Below are positions 50,922 to 60,789 of a DNA stretch of 64,000 bases, one piece after another. The translations under genes and the position numbers were made by a program. The stretch is from the NCBI RefSeq assembly GCF_004801405.1, contig NZ_SSOB01000003.1, positions 1-64,000 of the forward strand, in the 5' to 3' direction. The DNA is from Cohnella fermenti (GTDB lineage Bacteria > Bacillota > Bacilli > Paenibacillales > Paenibacillaceae). The notes under the pieces are model-generated. The model was not told the origin of the DNA and did not search any database. It saw nothing but the letters and a program-made list of their open reading frames with translations. Position 1 is the stretch's first letter. Every line of letters begins with the position of its first letter.

Positions 50922-52616
50922 GTGAACGGATGGTCCGACAGAACGTCTTATCGACTGGAGCTGCTTAACTCGATCTACAACAGTCCGATCACGATTGCCG
51001 TCTTAAGCGTCGAAGGACATCTGCTCGACTTGAATCAGGATCTGAGCGAATTCTTCGGGTATTCCCGCGCGGAGATGATCGGCGAGAAGTTCTCGAGATG
51101 GCTTGACCCGTCTTATTACGATGACGGCGTGCAAGCGATGAGGTCAGCGCTGCGGGGGGAATGCGTCTCTCAGGACATACGCGTCGTCCATAAGTCCGGC
51201 TATCCCGTGGACTTGAACGTCACCTTGTCTCCTATGCGGCAAGGCGACGGCATTCAGGGAGTTGTCCTCGTCATGCAGGACGTTACCCAACATAAGAGAT
51301 CGCTGAAGCGGAATCATTATCTGGCCCACTACGACGATATGACGGGGCTGCCGAATCGCCGGCTGTTCCTGCAATATCTCGAGGACAAGCTGCGGGAGGC
51401 GAACGAACGCGGCGGAACGCTTGCGGTCTGCTACGTGGATGTGGATCGCTTCAAGCTCGTGAACGCCTCCTTCGGCAGAGATACGGGAGACATGCTGCTG
51501 CTGCTTATCGCGGCCCGGCTCTCCGAATTCTTCCGCGGCGAAGGCGATCTGGCCCGTATGGAAGGGGACGAGTTCGCGGGCATTCTTCCGGACATTCGGG
51601 ACGAAGAGGATCTCGCGAACCGGATGGCCGCCCTGCTGGCCGTGTTCGACGAACCGTTCCTGCTCGGGGAATCTCCCATTCAAGTATCGGTGAGCATCGG
51701 CATCATGACGTCCGACGGCGCGGGCGAAGACGCTCCGCTGCTGCTCAAGAAGGCCGATACGGCCTTGAACAAGGCGAAGGAGAACGGGCGCAACGATTAT
51801 CACCTGTATTCGGAAGATATCGACCAGCAAGCCTACCACCGCCTGACGCTGCAGCACGAACTGATGAAGGCTCTCCAGAACGGCGAGTTCCTCCTCCACT
51901 ATCAACCTCAATACGACTTGGCAACGGGCCGCATCGTCGGCACGGAAGCGCTCGTTCGTTGGCTTCATCCGACCCGCGGGCTCGTGCCGCCGGGCGAATT
52001 CATCCCGGCCGCGGAGGACAGCGGCCTGATCGTGCCTCTGGGCGACTGGGTTCTGGAAGAGGCCTGCCGCCAGAACAAGGAATGGCAGGACGCCGGAGCG
52101 GCGCCGATTCCGGTGTCGGTCAACCTGTCGGTGCGCCAATTCTCCCAGCGCAACCTGATCGGGAAGATCGGCCGCGTCCTGAAGGCGACGGGGCTCGACC
52201 CGAAGTGCCTGAAGCTGGAGATCACGGAGAGCGTGACGATGGATGTGGAGCGGGCGACATTGTTCCTCGAGCAGTTGGCCGAGCTCGGCGTCGGCATCAG
52301 CATCGACGACTTCGGGACGGGGTACAGCTCCTTCCACTACTTGCGGAACTTCCCGATCGGCAGCCTCAAGATCGACCGCTCGTTCGTGCGAGACATCGAG
52401 CAGGACCCGAACGATGCCGCCATCGTGGCGGCGATCATCGCCATGGCGCATAACCTGCGGCTTCAGGTGATCGCCGAGGGCGTCGAGACGCTCGAGCAGG
52501 TCCGCTTCCTCAGAAGCCACGGCTGCGATGAGATGCAGGGCTATTACGGCAGCCCTCCGCTGCCCAAGGCGGGGATCGAGAGCCTGCTGTTCGAAGCGAC
52601 CTCGTTCTCCTGTTGA
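50922..52616 (+). CDS. PAS-GGDEF-EAL c-di-GMP signalling protein
   Basis: Soluble 564-residue protein from GTG 50922 (GGAGGAAGG upstream). PAS domain at about 15-125 (VLSVEGHLLDLNQDLSEFFG, then VVLVMQDVTQHKR). The GGDEF domain (about 140-295) begins YDDMTGLPNRRLFL, but the signature loop is EGDEF near residue 215, with the first Gly replaced by Glu, so cyclase activity is doubtful. The EAL domain (about 310-555) is intact: GTEALVRWLHP near 342, LEITESVTMD, IDDFGTGYSSFHYLRNFPIG near 462 and VIAEGVETLEQV. The protein is therefore best read as a c-di-GMP phosphodiesterase regulated by the PAS and possibly GTP-sensing GGDEF-like domain. Confidence 0.93.
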   Translation: MNGWSDRTSYRLELLNSIYNSPITIAVLSVEGHLLDLNQDLSEFFGYSRAEMIGEKFSRWLDPSYYDDGVQAMRSALRGECVSQDIRVVHKSGYPVDLNVTLSPMRQGDGIQGVVLVMQDVTQHKRSLKRNHYLAHYDDMTGLPNRRLFLQYLEDKLREANERGGTLAVCYVDVDRFKLVNASFGRDTGDMLLLLIAARLSEFFRGEGDLARMEGDEFAGILPDIRDEEDLANRMAALLAVFDEPFLLGESPIQVSVSIGIMTSDGAGEDAPLLLKKADTALNKAKENGRNDYHLYSEDIDQQAYHRLTLQHELMKALQNGEFLLHYQPQYDLATGRIVGTEALVRWLHPTRGLVPPGEFIPAAEDSGLIVPLGDWVLEEACRQNKEWQDAGAAPIPVSVNLSVRQFSQRNLIGKIGRVLKATGLDPKCLKLEITESVTMDVERATLFLEQLAELGVGISIDDFGTGYSSFHYLRNFPIGSLKIDRSFVRDIEQDPNDAAIVAAIIAMAHNLRLQVIAEGVETLEQVRFLRSHGCDEMQGYYGSPPLPKAGIESLLFEATSFSC

Positions 52617-52620
52617 AGGC

Positions 52621-52676
52621 TGAGCGGGCATGAACGAATTCGAACGTTTGAGCGGGCATGAACGAATTCGAACGGA
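52621..52676 (+). repeat. 28-bp tandem microduplication after the GGDEF-EAL gene
   Basis: TGAGCGGGCATGAACGAATT, continuing CGAACG, occurs at 52621 and again at 52649. A third partial echo (TTGAACGAACGG) follows. Confidence 0.85.
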
Positions 52677-52690
52677 TTTGAACGAACGGC

Positions 52691-52730
52691 CGGAGGCCGC
52701 GCCCTAAGTCCCCTTAAGGCGCGGCCTCCG
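52691..52730. terminator. Long perfect stem-loop between convergent genes
   Basis: CGGAGGCCGCGCC (52691-52703) and GGCGCGGCCTCCG (52718-52730) form a 13-bp perfect stem; the loop contains an inner TAAG/CTTA pair. It lies between convergent genes and probably terminates both, although U-tracts are weak. Confidence 0.7.
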
Positions 52731-52742
52731 CGCATTGCATTC

Positions 52743-53162
52743 TTATTCGACGAAGTCGTCGATCTCGTTCAAGTAAATCGAGTAGACCCTCTTCTCGTCC
52801 ACATGATAGAGCGTGAGCAGCGTCTGATCCGGATCGAAGTTGACGATCCGACAGGGCATCGATTGCTTGATCCCTTTGCCGCGGTTAAGGTTGACCCGGA
52901 TGAGCTTGTTCGATTGAATATATCCCCGTATCTTCTCATCCAGACTGTCCGTCAGAATCGGCCGCGGCCGTTCCGTGCGCTCCAGCTCCTTCCGGATGGT
53001 CTCTCCAAGCTGTACGCCCGATACGATCCGATAGTCCGCCAATTCGCCTTCGTTAAGCAGATGAAGTAATTTCTCCATTGCGATACCGTTGCTCGATGCC
53101 CGGATCAAGATGTCGACTTGGAAGAGGTAAGAACCGTCTGCCGAAGTTTGTTTGGTTGTCAT
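52743..53162 (-). CDS. Conserved-looking protein of unknown function
   Basis: A 139-residue soluble protein that I do not recognise. The N-terminal half (about 15-75) reads as an alpha/beta segment (YLFQVDILIRASSNGIAMEK, LLHLLNEGELADYRIVSGVQ). The C-terminal half (about 85-139) is beta-rich (RVNLNRGKGIKQSMPCRIVN, then LLTLYHVDEKRVYSIYLNEI) and could be a small barrel. There is no signal peptide or membrane helix, and one Cys. Balanced composition and an upstream GGGGGA support that it is a real gene. It is transcribed divergently from yunC and convergent with the GGDEF-EAL gene, so context says little. Confidence 0.7.
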   Translation of the reverse strand: MTTKQTSADGSYLFQVDILIRASSNGIAMEKLLHLLNEGELADYRIVSGVQLGETIRKELERTERPRPILTDSLDEKIRGYIQSNKLIRVNLNRGKGIKQSMPCRIVNFDPDQTLLTLYHVDEKRVYSIYLNEIDDFVE

Positions 53163-53381
53163 GGCTGATCCAATCCCCCGAGTTCAAACAGCATTCCGAT
53201 ATCACCGAAGATACCGCTAGTAATAATATACCATGTTTCCGATGGTTCAAATAGTACAAAATGGGTGTTTTCCCTGATAGGAAATAGGACCTAATACCGG
53301 ATCGGGCGCATAAAATGATTCGAAAAGACTATGGGGCGAGCGAATAGACCTTTTCATTCGTGCCATAGGGAGGTGATGTTG

Positions 53382-53702
53382 ATGATGCGACTCGTTCCGA
53401 TCGAGGTAGGCGGCCATACGGCCACGGGGGTGGAAGTTCATCTTCCGGGCACGACCTTGCTCGCCATCACGATCAAGGACGGCTATATCATGTGCGGAGC
53501 GCTGGACGTGGAATTGCTTAACGAACGGCTGAAGGATCGCAAGATCATCGCGGGGCGCGCCGTCGGCGTGCGCACGTTCGATCAGCTTCTCGAGGCGCCG
53601 CTCGAATCCGTGACCGACACCGCGCGCGAGCTCGGCATCGTTCCCGGCATGAAGGGCTATGATGCGATAGCGGCGATGGCGGAGCGGCCTTCCCGCTCCT
53701 GA
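53382..53702 (+). CDS. yunC: DUF1805 protein (YunC-like)
   Basis: Small cytoplasmic DUF1805 protein, 106 residues. Family strings: GVEVHLPGTTLLAITIKDGY near 18-38, IMCGALDVELLNERLKDRKI near 39-58, GRAVGVRTFDQLLEAPLESV near 61-80. Several in-frame starts follow the ribosome site GGGAGGTG (53368-53375): ATG 53376, TTG 53379, ATG 53382 and ATG 53385; 53382 gives a normal spacing and the usual length. The function is unknown despite a known fold. It lies 21 bases before the convergent mtnA gene. Confidence 0.87.
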   Translation: MMRLVPIEVGGHTATGVEVHLPGTTLLAITIKDGYIMCGALDVELLNERLKDRKIIAGRAVGVRTFDQLLEAPLESVTDTARELGIVPGMKGYDAIAAMAERPSRS

Positions 53703-53723
53703 TCCATCGCCGCCTCGATTCTT

Positions 53724-54797
53724 TTACTTATCGAACAGAGCCTTGAGATTCGCCTCGTAAGGCGCGCGAACGATGCCTTGCTCGGTGATGATCGCGGTCA
53801 CGAGCTCGTGCGGGGTGACGTCGAAGGCCGGGTTGTACACCTTGACGCCTTCAGGCGCGGTTCGGCGCCCGAAGGCGCTCGTCACTTCGTCCGCGTGACG
53901 CTCCTCGATCGGGATCTCGGCTCCGATCGCGGTGGACAGGTCGATCGTGGACAGCGGACAAGCGACATAGAACGGAATGCCGTGAGCCTTGGCCAGCACG
54001 GCGACGCCGTAGGTCCCGATCTTGTTCGCGACATCGCCGTTGGCGGCGACGCGGTCCGTGCCGACGATGACGGCTTGAACCCATCCCTTGGACATGACGT
54101 GAGCCGCCATGTTGTCCGTAATAAGCGTCACGTCGACGCCCGCTTGCTGAAGCTCGAATGCGGTCAGGCGCGCGCCCTGGAGAACGGGGCGCGTCTCGTC
54201 CGCGAACACCTTGAGCGCGATGCCTTGCTCAAGCGCGAGATAGAACGGAGCGAGCGCGGTTCCGTACTTGGACGTGGCAAGCCCTCCCGCGTTGCAGTGG
54301 GTGAGAACGCCCATGCCGTCCGCGAACAGCGTCAAGGCGTGCTCGCCGATGCGGCGGTTCGTCTCCACGTCCTCGGCCTGGATGCGCTTGGCCTCTTCCA
54401 GCAGCGCGGCGGCCGCGCTCTCGGCGGACAACCCTTCCTCCGCGAGTGCGAAGGCGCGCGCCTTCATGCGATCGAGCGCCCAGAACAGGTTGACGGCCGT
54501 CGGCCGCGAGGTGGCGAGGTGCTCGGCGTGCCGCCGCGCTTCCTCCGCCAGCTCCCGGGCGGTGCCCTTGAAGCCTTGAACGCCGAGCACAACGCCGAAG
54601 GCGGCGGAGATGCCGATCGCCGGAGCGCCGCGCACCTTCAGCTCGCGGATCGCCTCCCAGACGTCCTGCGGCGTTGTCAGCTTCAGATAGACGATCTGCC
54701 CGGGAAGAAGGCGCTGGTCAAGCAGCTCCAGCGTGCCGTCCGCCCAGACGACCGGCTGCAAAATTGTCGAAGCGGCGGATGTGTCTTGCTTGCTCAT
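53724..54797 (-). CDS. mtnA: S-methyl-5-thioribose-1-phosphate isomerase MtnA
   Basis: Methionine-salvage isomerase converting methylthioribose-1-phosphate to methylthioribulose-1-phosphate; 357 residues, as expected for the eIF2B-like family. Motifs: [14 protein letters not shown] near 52, [16 protein letters not shown] near 90, [20 protein letters not shown] near 160-180 with the catalytic Cys, [10 protein letters not shown] near 225, and [19 protein letters not shown] near 240-258 with the catalytic Asp. GAGAGGAG precedes ATG 54797. It lies 55 bases downstream of mtnK on the same strand; the rest of the pathway (mtnW, X, B, D) is outside the window. Confidence 0.96.
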   Translation of the reverse strand: MSKQDTSAASTILQPVVWADGTLELLDQRLLPGQIVYLKLTTPQDVWEAIRELKVRGAPAIGISAAFGVVLGVQGFKGTARELAEEARRHAEHLATSRPTAVNLFWALDRMKARAFALAEEGLSAESAAAALLEEAKRIQAEDVETNRRIGEHALTLFADGMGVLTHCNAGGLATSKYGTALAPFYLALEQGIALKVFADETRPVLQGARLTAFELQQAGVDVTLITDNMAAHVMSKGWVQAVIVGTDRVAANGDVANKIGTYGVAVLAKAHGIPFYVACPLSTIDLSTAIGAEIPIEERHADEVTSAFGRRTAPEGVKVYNPAFDVTPHELVTAIITEQGIVRAPYEANLKALFDK

Positions 54798-54852
54798 GTT
54801 GCGTGACTCCTCTCGTTAGTTGCCGATACGAATCGGGGGACGAGCCCCTCTC

Positions 54853-56088
54853 TTAGCTCTCTGCCGTTGCTGCCGCTGTTGTTGTTGCTGCCGCTTCCGT
54901 GGCGATGCGGATAACGTCTTCGATCGAGGACGCTTGGCGATTGCCCTTGATCAGGGAAGTGCCGATCGCAAGCGCCAGACGCTGTGCCCGTTCCTTGGCG
55001 GCGGCGTCCGGAATCGAATCGATGTCTGCGACGTGCGCGAATCCGTATACGCGGCGAACCGTCTTCGCTCCGGCGAAGCCGACGGTATCCTGCAGCAGGC
55101 GGCGCATATAGTCGTCCTGGAAGGCGGCCGAGCCAAGCAGGCGATCCGTCCCTTGCTCGTTCCACAGCTTGCGGAACTTGGCTTCGAACAGCGTCCAGAC
55201 GTCGCGGACCGTGTTCAGCAGATAGGCGCGGCGGTCGCGGCGAGCGGCTTCGTCCGCACTCCAATGCTCCTGCGCGGCGAAGTTCAGCAGCAGGTTCGCG
55301 AGGATGGCGCCGATGTCGAAGCCCATCGGTCCGAAGTAGGCGAACTCGGGATCGATGACCTTGGTCGATTCCGGCGTGACGAAGATGCTGCCCGTGTGAA
55401 GGTCGCCGTGCAGCAGAGCCTGGGCGCTGACGAGGAACTTCTCGCGCAGCAGGGCGACTTCCAGCTTCAGCTCTTCATCCGCCCAGTTCGCTTCGGCCGC
55501 GTCGCGGATCGCCTCGTCGATGTTGTTGGCCTTCGCATCATAGTAGGGCTCTTCGAAGATCAAGTCTTCGGAGATCTTGCACATATGCGGGTTGACGAAG
55601 CTCTGGACAAGCAGCTTCTTGTCCTGCGGGCTCATGCCCAGGTCGGAGGTGAAGAAGAGCGTGCGGGCGGCGAACTCGGAGATCTGCTCCGCGAACGCCG
55701 GGTAGACGCCGCCTTCGATCAGCCCCTTGCGCATAATGACGTGATCGCTCAGATCCTCCATGACCGTCAGCGCCATCTCGGTGTCGGTCTTGTACACCTT
55801 CGGAACGAGTCCGGGCGAGATCTCTCCCTGCTTGATCAGCGCCTGATTCTCGATTCGGGCGCGGTCGACCGTAAGCGGCCACGACTCTCCGAATACCTTG
55901 ACATAAGGCAATGCTTGCTTAACGATGATGCCGGCTCCGGTCGCCGGCTGCGTAATATGGAAGACGAGATTCAGGTTGCCGTCCCCGATCTCCCGGCAGA
56001 CGAACTCCCCGTCCTGCGGGAATACTTCCTTGATCGAGCGCGCGATCTCAATCGCTTCCGCTTCGCTGAGCGGATGATAGTGGCTCAT
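54853..56088 (-). CDS. mtnK: Methylthioribose kinase MtnK
   Basis: Phosphorylates 5-methylthioribose to the 1-phosphate in methionine salvage. With ATG 56088 it has 411 residues (Bacillus enzyme about 397). The aminoglycoside-phosphotransferase-like kinase fold shows EIGDGNLNLVFHI near residue 35, IVKQALPYVKVFG near 55, the catalytic loop LLHGDLHTGSIFV near 230, and the metal motif VIDPEFAYFGPMGFDIGAIL near 248-267. GGAGG nine bases upstream supports this start; the frame is open 24 codons further. The C terminus ends in an Ala/Thr-rich tail (EAAATTTAAATAES). The leader is too short for a SAM riboswitch. Confidence 0.95.
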   Translation of the reverse strand: MSHYHPLSEAEAIEIARSIKEVFPQDGEFVCREIGDGNLNLVFHITQPATGAGIIVKQALPYVKVFGESWPLTVDRARIENQALIKQGEISPGLVPKVYKTDTEMALTVMEDLSDHVIMRKGLIEGGVYPAFAEQISEFAARTLFFTSDLGMSPQDKKLLVQSFVNPHMCKISEDLIFEEPYYDAKANNIDEAIRDAAEANWADEELKLEVALLREKFLVSAQALLHGDLHTGSIFVTPESTKVIDPEFAYFGPMGFDIGAILANLLLNFAAQEHWSADEAARRDRRAYLLNTVRDVWTLFEAKFRKLWNEQGTDRLLGSAAFQDDYMRRLLQDTVGFAGAKTVRRVYGFAHVADIDSIPDAAAKERAQRLALAIGTSLIKGNRQASSIEDVIRIATEAAATTTAAATAES

Positions 56089-56168
56089 TCCATTCAACCT
56101 CCGATGCATCTTCTTCACAGTCGTCTTGCTTGTCTCCATTCGCAAGTCCGCCCATTCCACATCCCATT

Positions 56169-56219
56169 ATTATAAGGTAAGCGGAACGTTTCATCCAGCA
56201 ATAACCGTTATGTTATAAT
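56169..56219. promoter_or_regulatory. Divergent -10 elements between mtnK and the DUF1802 gene
   Basis: TATAAT on the minus strand (56169-56174, towards mtnK) and on the plus strand (56214-56219, towards DUF1802). The -35 hexamers are poor for both. Placement 33-80 bases before the start codons makes them reasonable promoter candidates. Confidence 0.45.
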
Positions 56220-56251
56220 TCGAATATAGAGAAGGAAGGAGTGGAACGGCA

Positions 56252-56824
56252 TTGCTTCAGGACATTGCGCTCAGAGAGTGGGCTGTCGCAGTCGACGCTC
56301 TCGAGAGCGGGAGGCAGATCATCGTGCTGCGCAAGGGCGGAATTGCGGAAGAGACGAAGGAGTTCCGGCTGGAGAGCCCGCGCTTCTATCTGTTCCCCTC
56401 GTACGAGCATCAGCGTCCGGAGCTGGTGAAGCCGGAGGCGAGAGGCGGCGTCGGCGCTTCGATCGCGGAGGCGGAGAGCCATCCGGGAGAAGTGAGAATC
56501 GGCTCGTATGCGGAGGTTGCGGAGGATATCGAGGTGACGGATTCCGAGACGCTGGCCCGGCTGTCCGGGCTTCATATCTGGACGGACGAGTATGCGGAGG
56601 AACGGTTGAAGTGGAAAAAAACAAAGCCGCTCCACGTGCTGCTGCTGAGAATGTACAAGTTGGAGGAGCCGGCGGTCGTTGCGATGAAGAGCAGCTACGG
56701 CGGCTGCAAGTCGTGGCTGGCGCTGGAGGACGAGGTTCCCGTTCCGAAGGGAATGGCCGTTCTCGGGGACGAGGAATTCGCCGAGCGCGTCGCCGCCGTC
56801 AAGCGCGCCATCGCAGGAAAATAA
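56252..56824 (+). CDS. DUF1802 family protein
   Basis: Cytoplasmic DUF1802 protein, 190 residues from TTG 56252 with GAAGGAGTGG upstream. Family features are LREWAVAVDALESGRQIIVL near the N terminus, RKGGIAEETKEFRLESPRF near 27-45, FLF/YLFPSYEHQRPELVKP near 46-62, HIWTDEYAEERLKW near 106 and AMKSSYGGCKSWLALEDEVP near 144-165. No known catalytic residues. The function is unknown. It is divergent from mtnK and precedes the suf operon, which has its own promoter. Confidence 0.86.
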   Translation: MLQDIALREWAVAVDALESGRQIIVLRKGGIAEETKEFRLESPRFYLFPSYEHQRPELVKPEARGGVGASIAEAESHPGEVRIGSYAEVAEDIEVTDSETLARLSGLHIWTDEYAEERLKWKKTKPLHVLLLRMYKLEEPAVVAMKSSYGGCKSWLALEDEVPVPKGMAVLGDEEFAERVAAVKRAIAGK

Positions 56825-56910
56825 GGGTGTGCGGCGCCGCTGTCTGTGATCGAAATCACACGCAATATCAGGAAGTTTGCGTTTTTCATTGCTTTTTCAT
56901 AAAATGTAGG

Positions 56911-56939
56911 TTGAGAATCAGTGAGAATCAAATTAAAAT
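56911..56939 (+). promoter_or_regulatory. Sigma-A promoter of the suf operon
   Basis: TTGAGA (56911-56916) and TAAAAT (56934-56939) with a 17-bp spacer, 49 bases before sufC. The duplicated GAGAATCA within the -35 and spacer could be an operator half-site. Confidence 0.6.
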
Positions 56940-56987
56940 AATTATAAATAAGGATTCTTGGAGTCCTGACACCTGGAGGGAAACGAT

Positions 56988-57767
56988 ATGTCCAGCTTGT
57001 TCGAAATCCGTGGCCTGAGATCGGCCATTGAAGGTAAAGAGATTCTGAAGGGCCTCGATCTTAAGATCGGCGGGGGCCAGGTGCACGCGATCATGGGACC
57101 TAACGGCACCGGCAAGTCCACCCTTGCTTCTTCCATTATGGGTCACCCTAAATATGAAGTGACGGACGGCGAAGTTCTGCTCGAAGGCGAAGATGTTCTG
57201 GAGATGGGCGTCGACGAGCGCGCGCTTAACGGCTTGTTCCTCGCGATGCAATACCCGAGCGAGATTACGGGCGTCACGAACGCCGACTTCCTGCGCAGCG
57301 CGATCAACGCTCGCCGCGGCGAAGGCAACGAGATCTCCCTGATCAAGTTCGTCCGCCTGATGGAAGGCAAGATGAAGGAGCTCGAGATGAACCCCGAGTT
57401 CATGCACCGCTACCTGAACGAAGGCTTCTCCGGCGGCGAGAAGAAGCGGAACGAGATTCTGCAGATGATGATGCTCGATCCGAAGCTTGTCATCCTCGAC
57501 GAGATCGATTCCGGTCTCGACATCGACGCCCTGAAGATCGTTGCGGCCGGCGTGAATGCGATGCGTTCCGAAGAGCGCAGCTTCCTGATCATCACCCACT
57601 ACCAGCGCCTGCTGAACTACATCAAGCCTGACTTCGTCCACGTGATGATGCAAGGCCGCATCGTGAAGTCAGGAGGCCCGGAACTGGCCGAGCGTCTGGA
57701 AGCCGAAGGTTACGATTGGGTTAAAGAAGAACTGGGCATCGTCGACGAGACGGTCGGCCAGGCCTAA
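56988..57767 (+). CDS. sufC: Fe-S cluster assembly ATPase SufC
   Basis: ABC-type ATPase of the SUF scaffold, 259 residues. Walker A GPNGTGKSTLAS near residue 37, Q-loop AMQYPSEITGV, signature EGFSGGEKKRNEILQ near 142 and Walker B LVILDEIDSGLDIDALK near 168. SufC drives conformational change of the SufB-SufD complex during cluster assembly. TGGAGGG upstream of ATG 56988. It is first in the sufCDSUB operon, the standard Bacillota order. Confidence 0.97.
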   Translation: MSSLFEIRGLRSAIEGKEILKGLDLKIGGGQVHAIMGPNGTGKSTLASSIMGHPKYEVTDGEVLLEGEDVLEMGVDERALNGLFLAMQYPSEITGVTNADFLRSAINARRGEGNEISLIKFVRLMEGKMKELEMNPEFMHRYLNEGFSGGEKKRNEILQMMMLDPKLVILDEIDSGLDIDALKIVAAGVNAMRSEERSFLIITHYQRLLNYIKPDFVHVMMQGRIVKSGGPELAERLEAEGYDWVKEELGIVDETVGQA

Positions 57768-57790
57768 GAGGATAAAGGAGGTTAGCAACC

Positions 57791-59098
57791 ATGAGTACTC
57801 CGACCACCTCTTTTAGCCGCGAAGCGGCAGCGGCGCTCGCTCGCAGCAAGAACGAGCCCGCATGGCTCGTCGCTTGGCGCGAGGAAGCCGGCGAATGGGC
57901 GTCCACCCTGGAGCTCCCGCATCCGGAGAAGACGCCGATCCAGCGCTGGACGCTGGACGTGCAAGGCGTTCATCGCCCGGGAACGACCGTCTCCGCGACG
58001 GCATCGCTTCCTTCGGCAATCGCTTCTCAGCTCCCGGCGCAGGAGATCGGCGCCCTGGTCGTTCAACACAATTCTTCCGTCGTCTACACCCGTCTGTCCG
58101 ACGAGCTGAAGGCGAAGGGCGTCGTTCTGACCAGCCTGGAGGAAGCGGCTCGCACGCATGAGGAGCTCGTTCGCGCGCACTTGATGACAGCGTACGAGCG
58201 CAACGAGCACAAGCTGTCCGCGCTGCACGCGGCGCTCTGGAACGGCGGCGTCTTCCTGTATGTGCCGCGCGGCGTCGTGATCGAGGAGCCGATTCAGGCG
58301 ATTCTGTTCGCGGACGACGCGGAAGCGACGTTCGTCCCTCATATTCTGGTCATCGCGGACGCGAACAGCCAGGCGACCGTCGTCGAGCACACGTTCTCCG
58401 CTCTGGGCGACGCTCCGGCGGCAACGCTGCTGCACAACGCCGCGGTTGAAGTGTTCGCGAAGCAGGGCGCGCAAGTTCGCTACGCATCCGTGCATCATAT
58501 GGACAGCACGGCGATCGACGTGACGTACCGCCGCGCGATTCTCGAGAAGGATGCCCGCATCGAATGGATTATCGGCGAGCTGCACGACGGCAACACGCTT
58601 GTCGACACGAAGTCGATTCTGAAGGGCAACGGCTCGACGTCCGATGCGAAGATCATCTCCGTCGGAACGGGTTCGCAGCGCATGAGCATCACGACGCGCG
58701 CGGTTCACTACGGCCTCTCCTCCGAGAGCGACATGATCACCCGCGCCGTCATGAAGAACGAAGCGACGGCCATCATCAATGGCATTACGAAGATCGAGAA
58801 GGGCGCGACGAAGGCGAACGGCCAGCAGACCGAGAAGGTGCTTATGCTGAGCCCGAAGGCGCGCGGCGACGCCAATCCGATCCTGCTGATCGACGAGGAC
58901 GATGTCAAAGCCGGCCACGCCGCCAGCGTCGGCCAAGTCAATGCGGAGCAGGTGTACTACCTGATGTCTCGCGGAATCTCCAAGGAAGAAGCGGAGCGTC
59001 TTATCATCCACGGCTTCCTGGACCCGGTCGTCTCCGAGATTCCGGTCGAAGGGGTTCGCGAGCAACTGCAACGCATTCTCGAAAGGAAGCTGGGGTAA
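57791..59098 (+). CDS. sufD: Fe-S cluster assembly protein SufD
   Basis: Scaffold subunit of the SufBCD complex, 435 residues, right-handed beta-helix core. Family strings include FLYVPRGVVIEEPIQAILF near 155, ASVHHMDSTAID near 235, KGNGSTSDAKIISVGTGSQR near 277-296, and the C-terminal LLIDEDDVKAGHAASVGQVN near 362-381 with the conserved His. AAAGGAGG precedes ATG 57791. Its stop is immediately followed by the ATG of sufS. Confidence 0.97.
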   Translation: MSTPTTSFSREAAAALARSKNEPAWLVAWREEAGEWASTLELPHPEKTPIQRWTLDVQGVHRPGTTVSATASLPSAIASQLPAQEIGALVVQHNSSVVYTRLSDELKAKGVVLTSLEEAARTHEELVRAHLMTAYERNEHKLSALHAALWNGGVFLYVPRGVVIEEPIQAILFADDAEATFVPHILVIADANSQATVVEHTFSALGDAPAATLLHNAAVEVFAKQGAQVRYASVHHMDSTAIDVTYRRAILEKDARIEWIIGELHDGNTLVDTKSILKGNGSTSDAKIISVGTGSQRMSITTRAVHYGLSSESDMITRAVMKNEATAIINGITKIEKGATKANGQQTEKVLMLSPKARGDANPILLIDEDDVKAGHAASVGQVNAEQVYYLMSRGISKEEAERLIIHGFLDPVVSEIPVEGVREQLQRILERKLG

Positions 59099-60758
<1,660 letters not shown>

Positions 60759-60789
60759 CTAAACTAAGCATAGAAGGAGGATGATCGTC

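Noticed and set aside
56089-56168. SAM riboswitch upstream of mtnK
   Set aside because: Only about 80 bases separate the -10 box from the start codon, and no S-box stems or terminator are visible.
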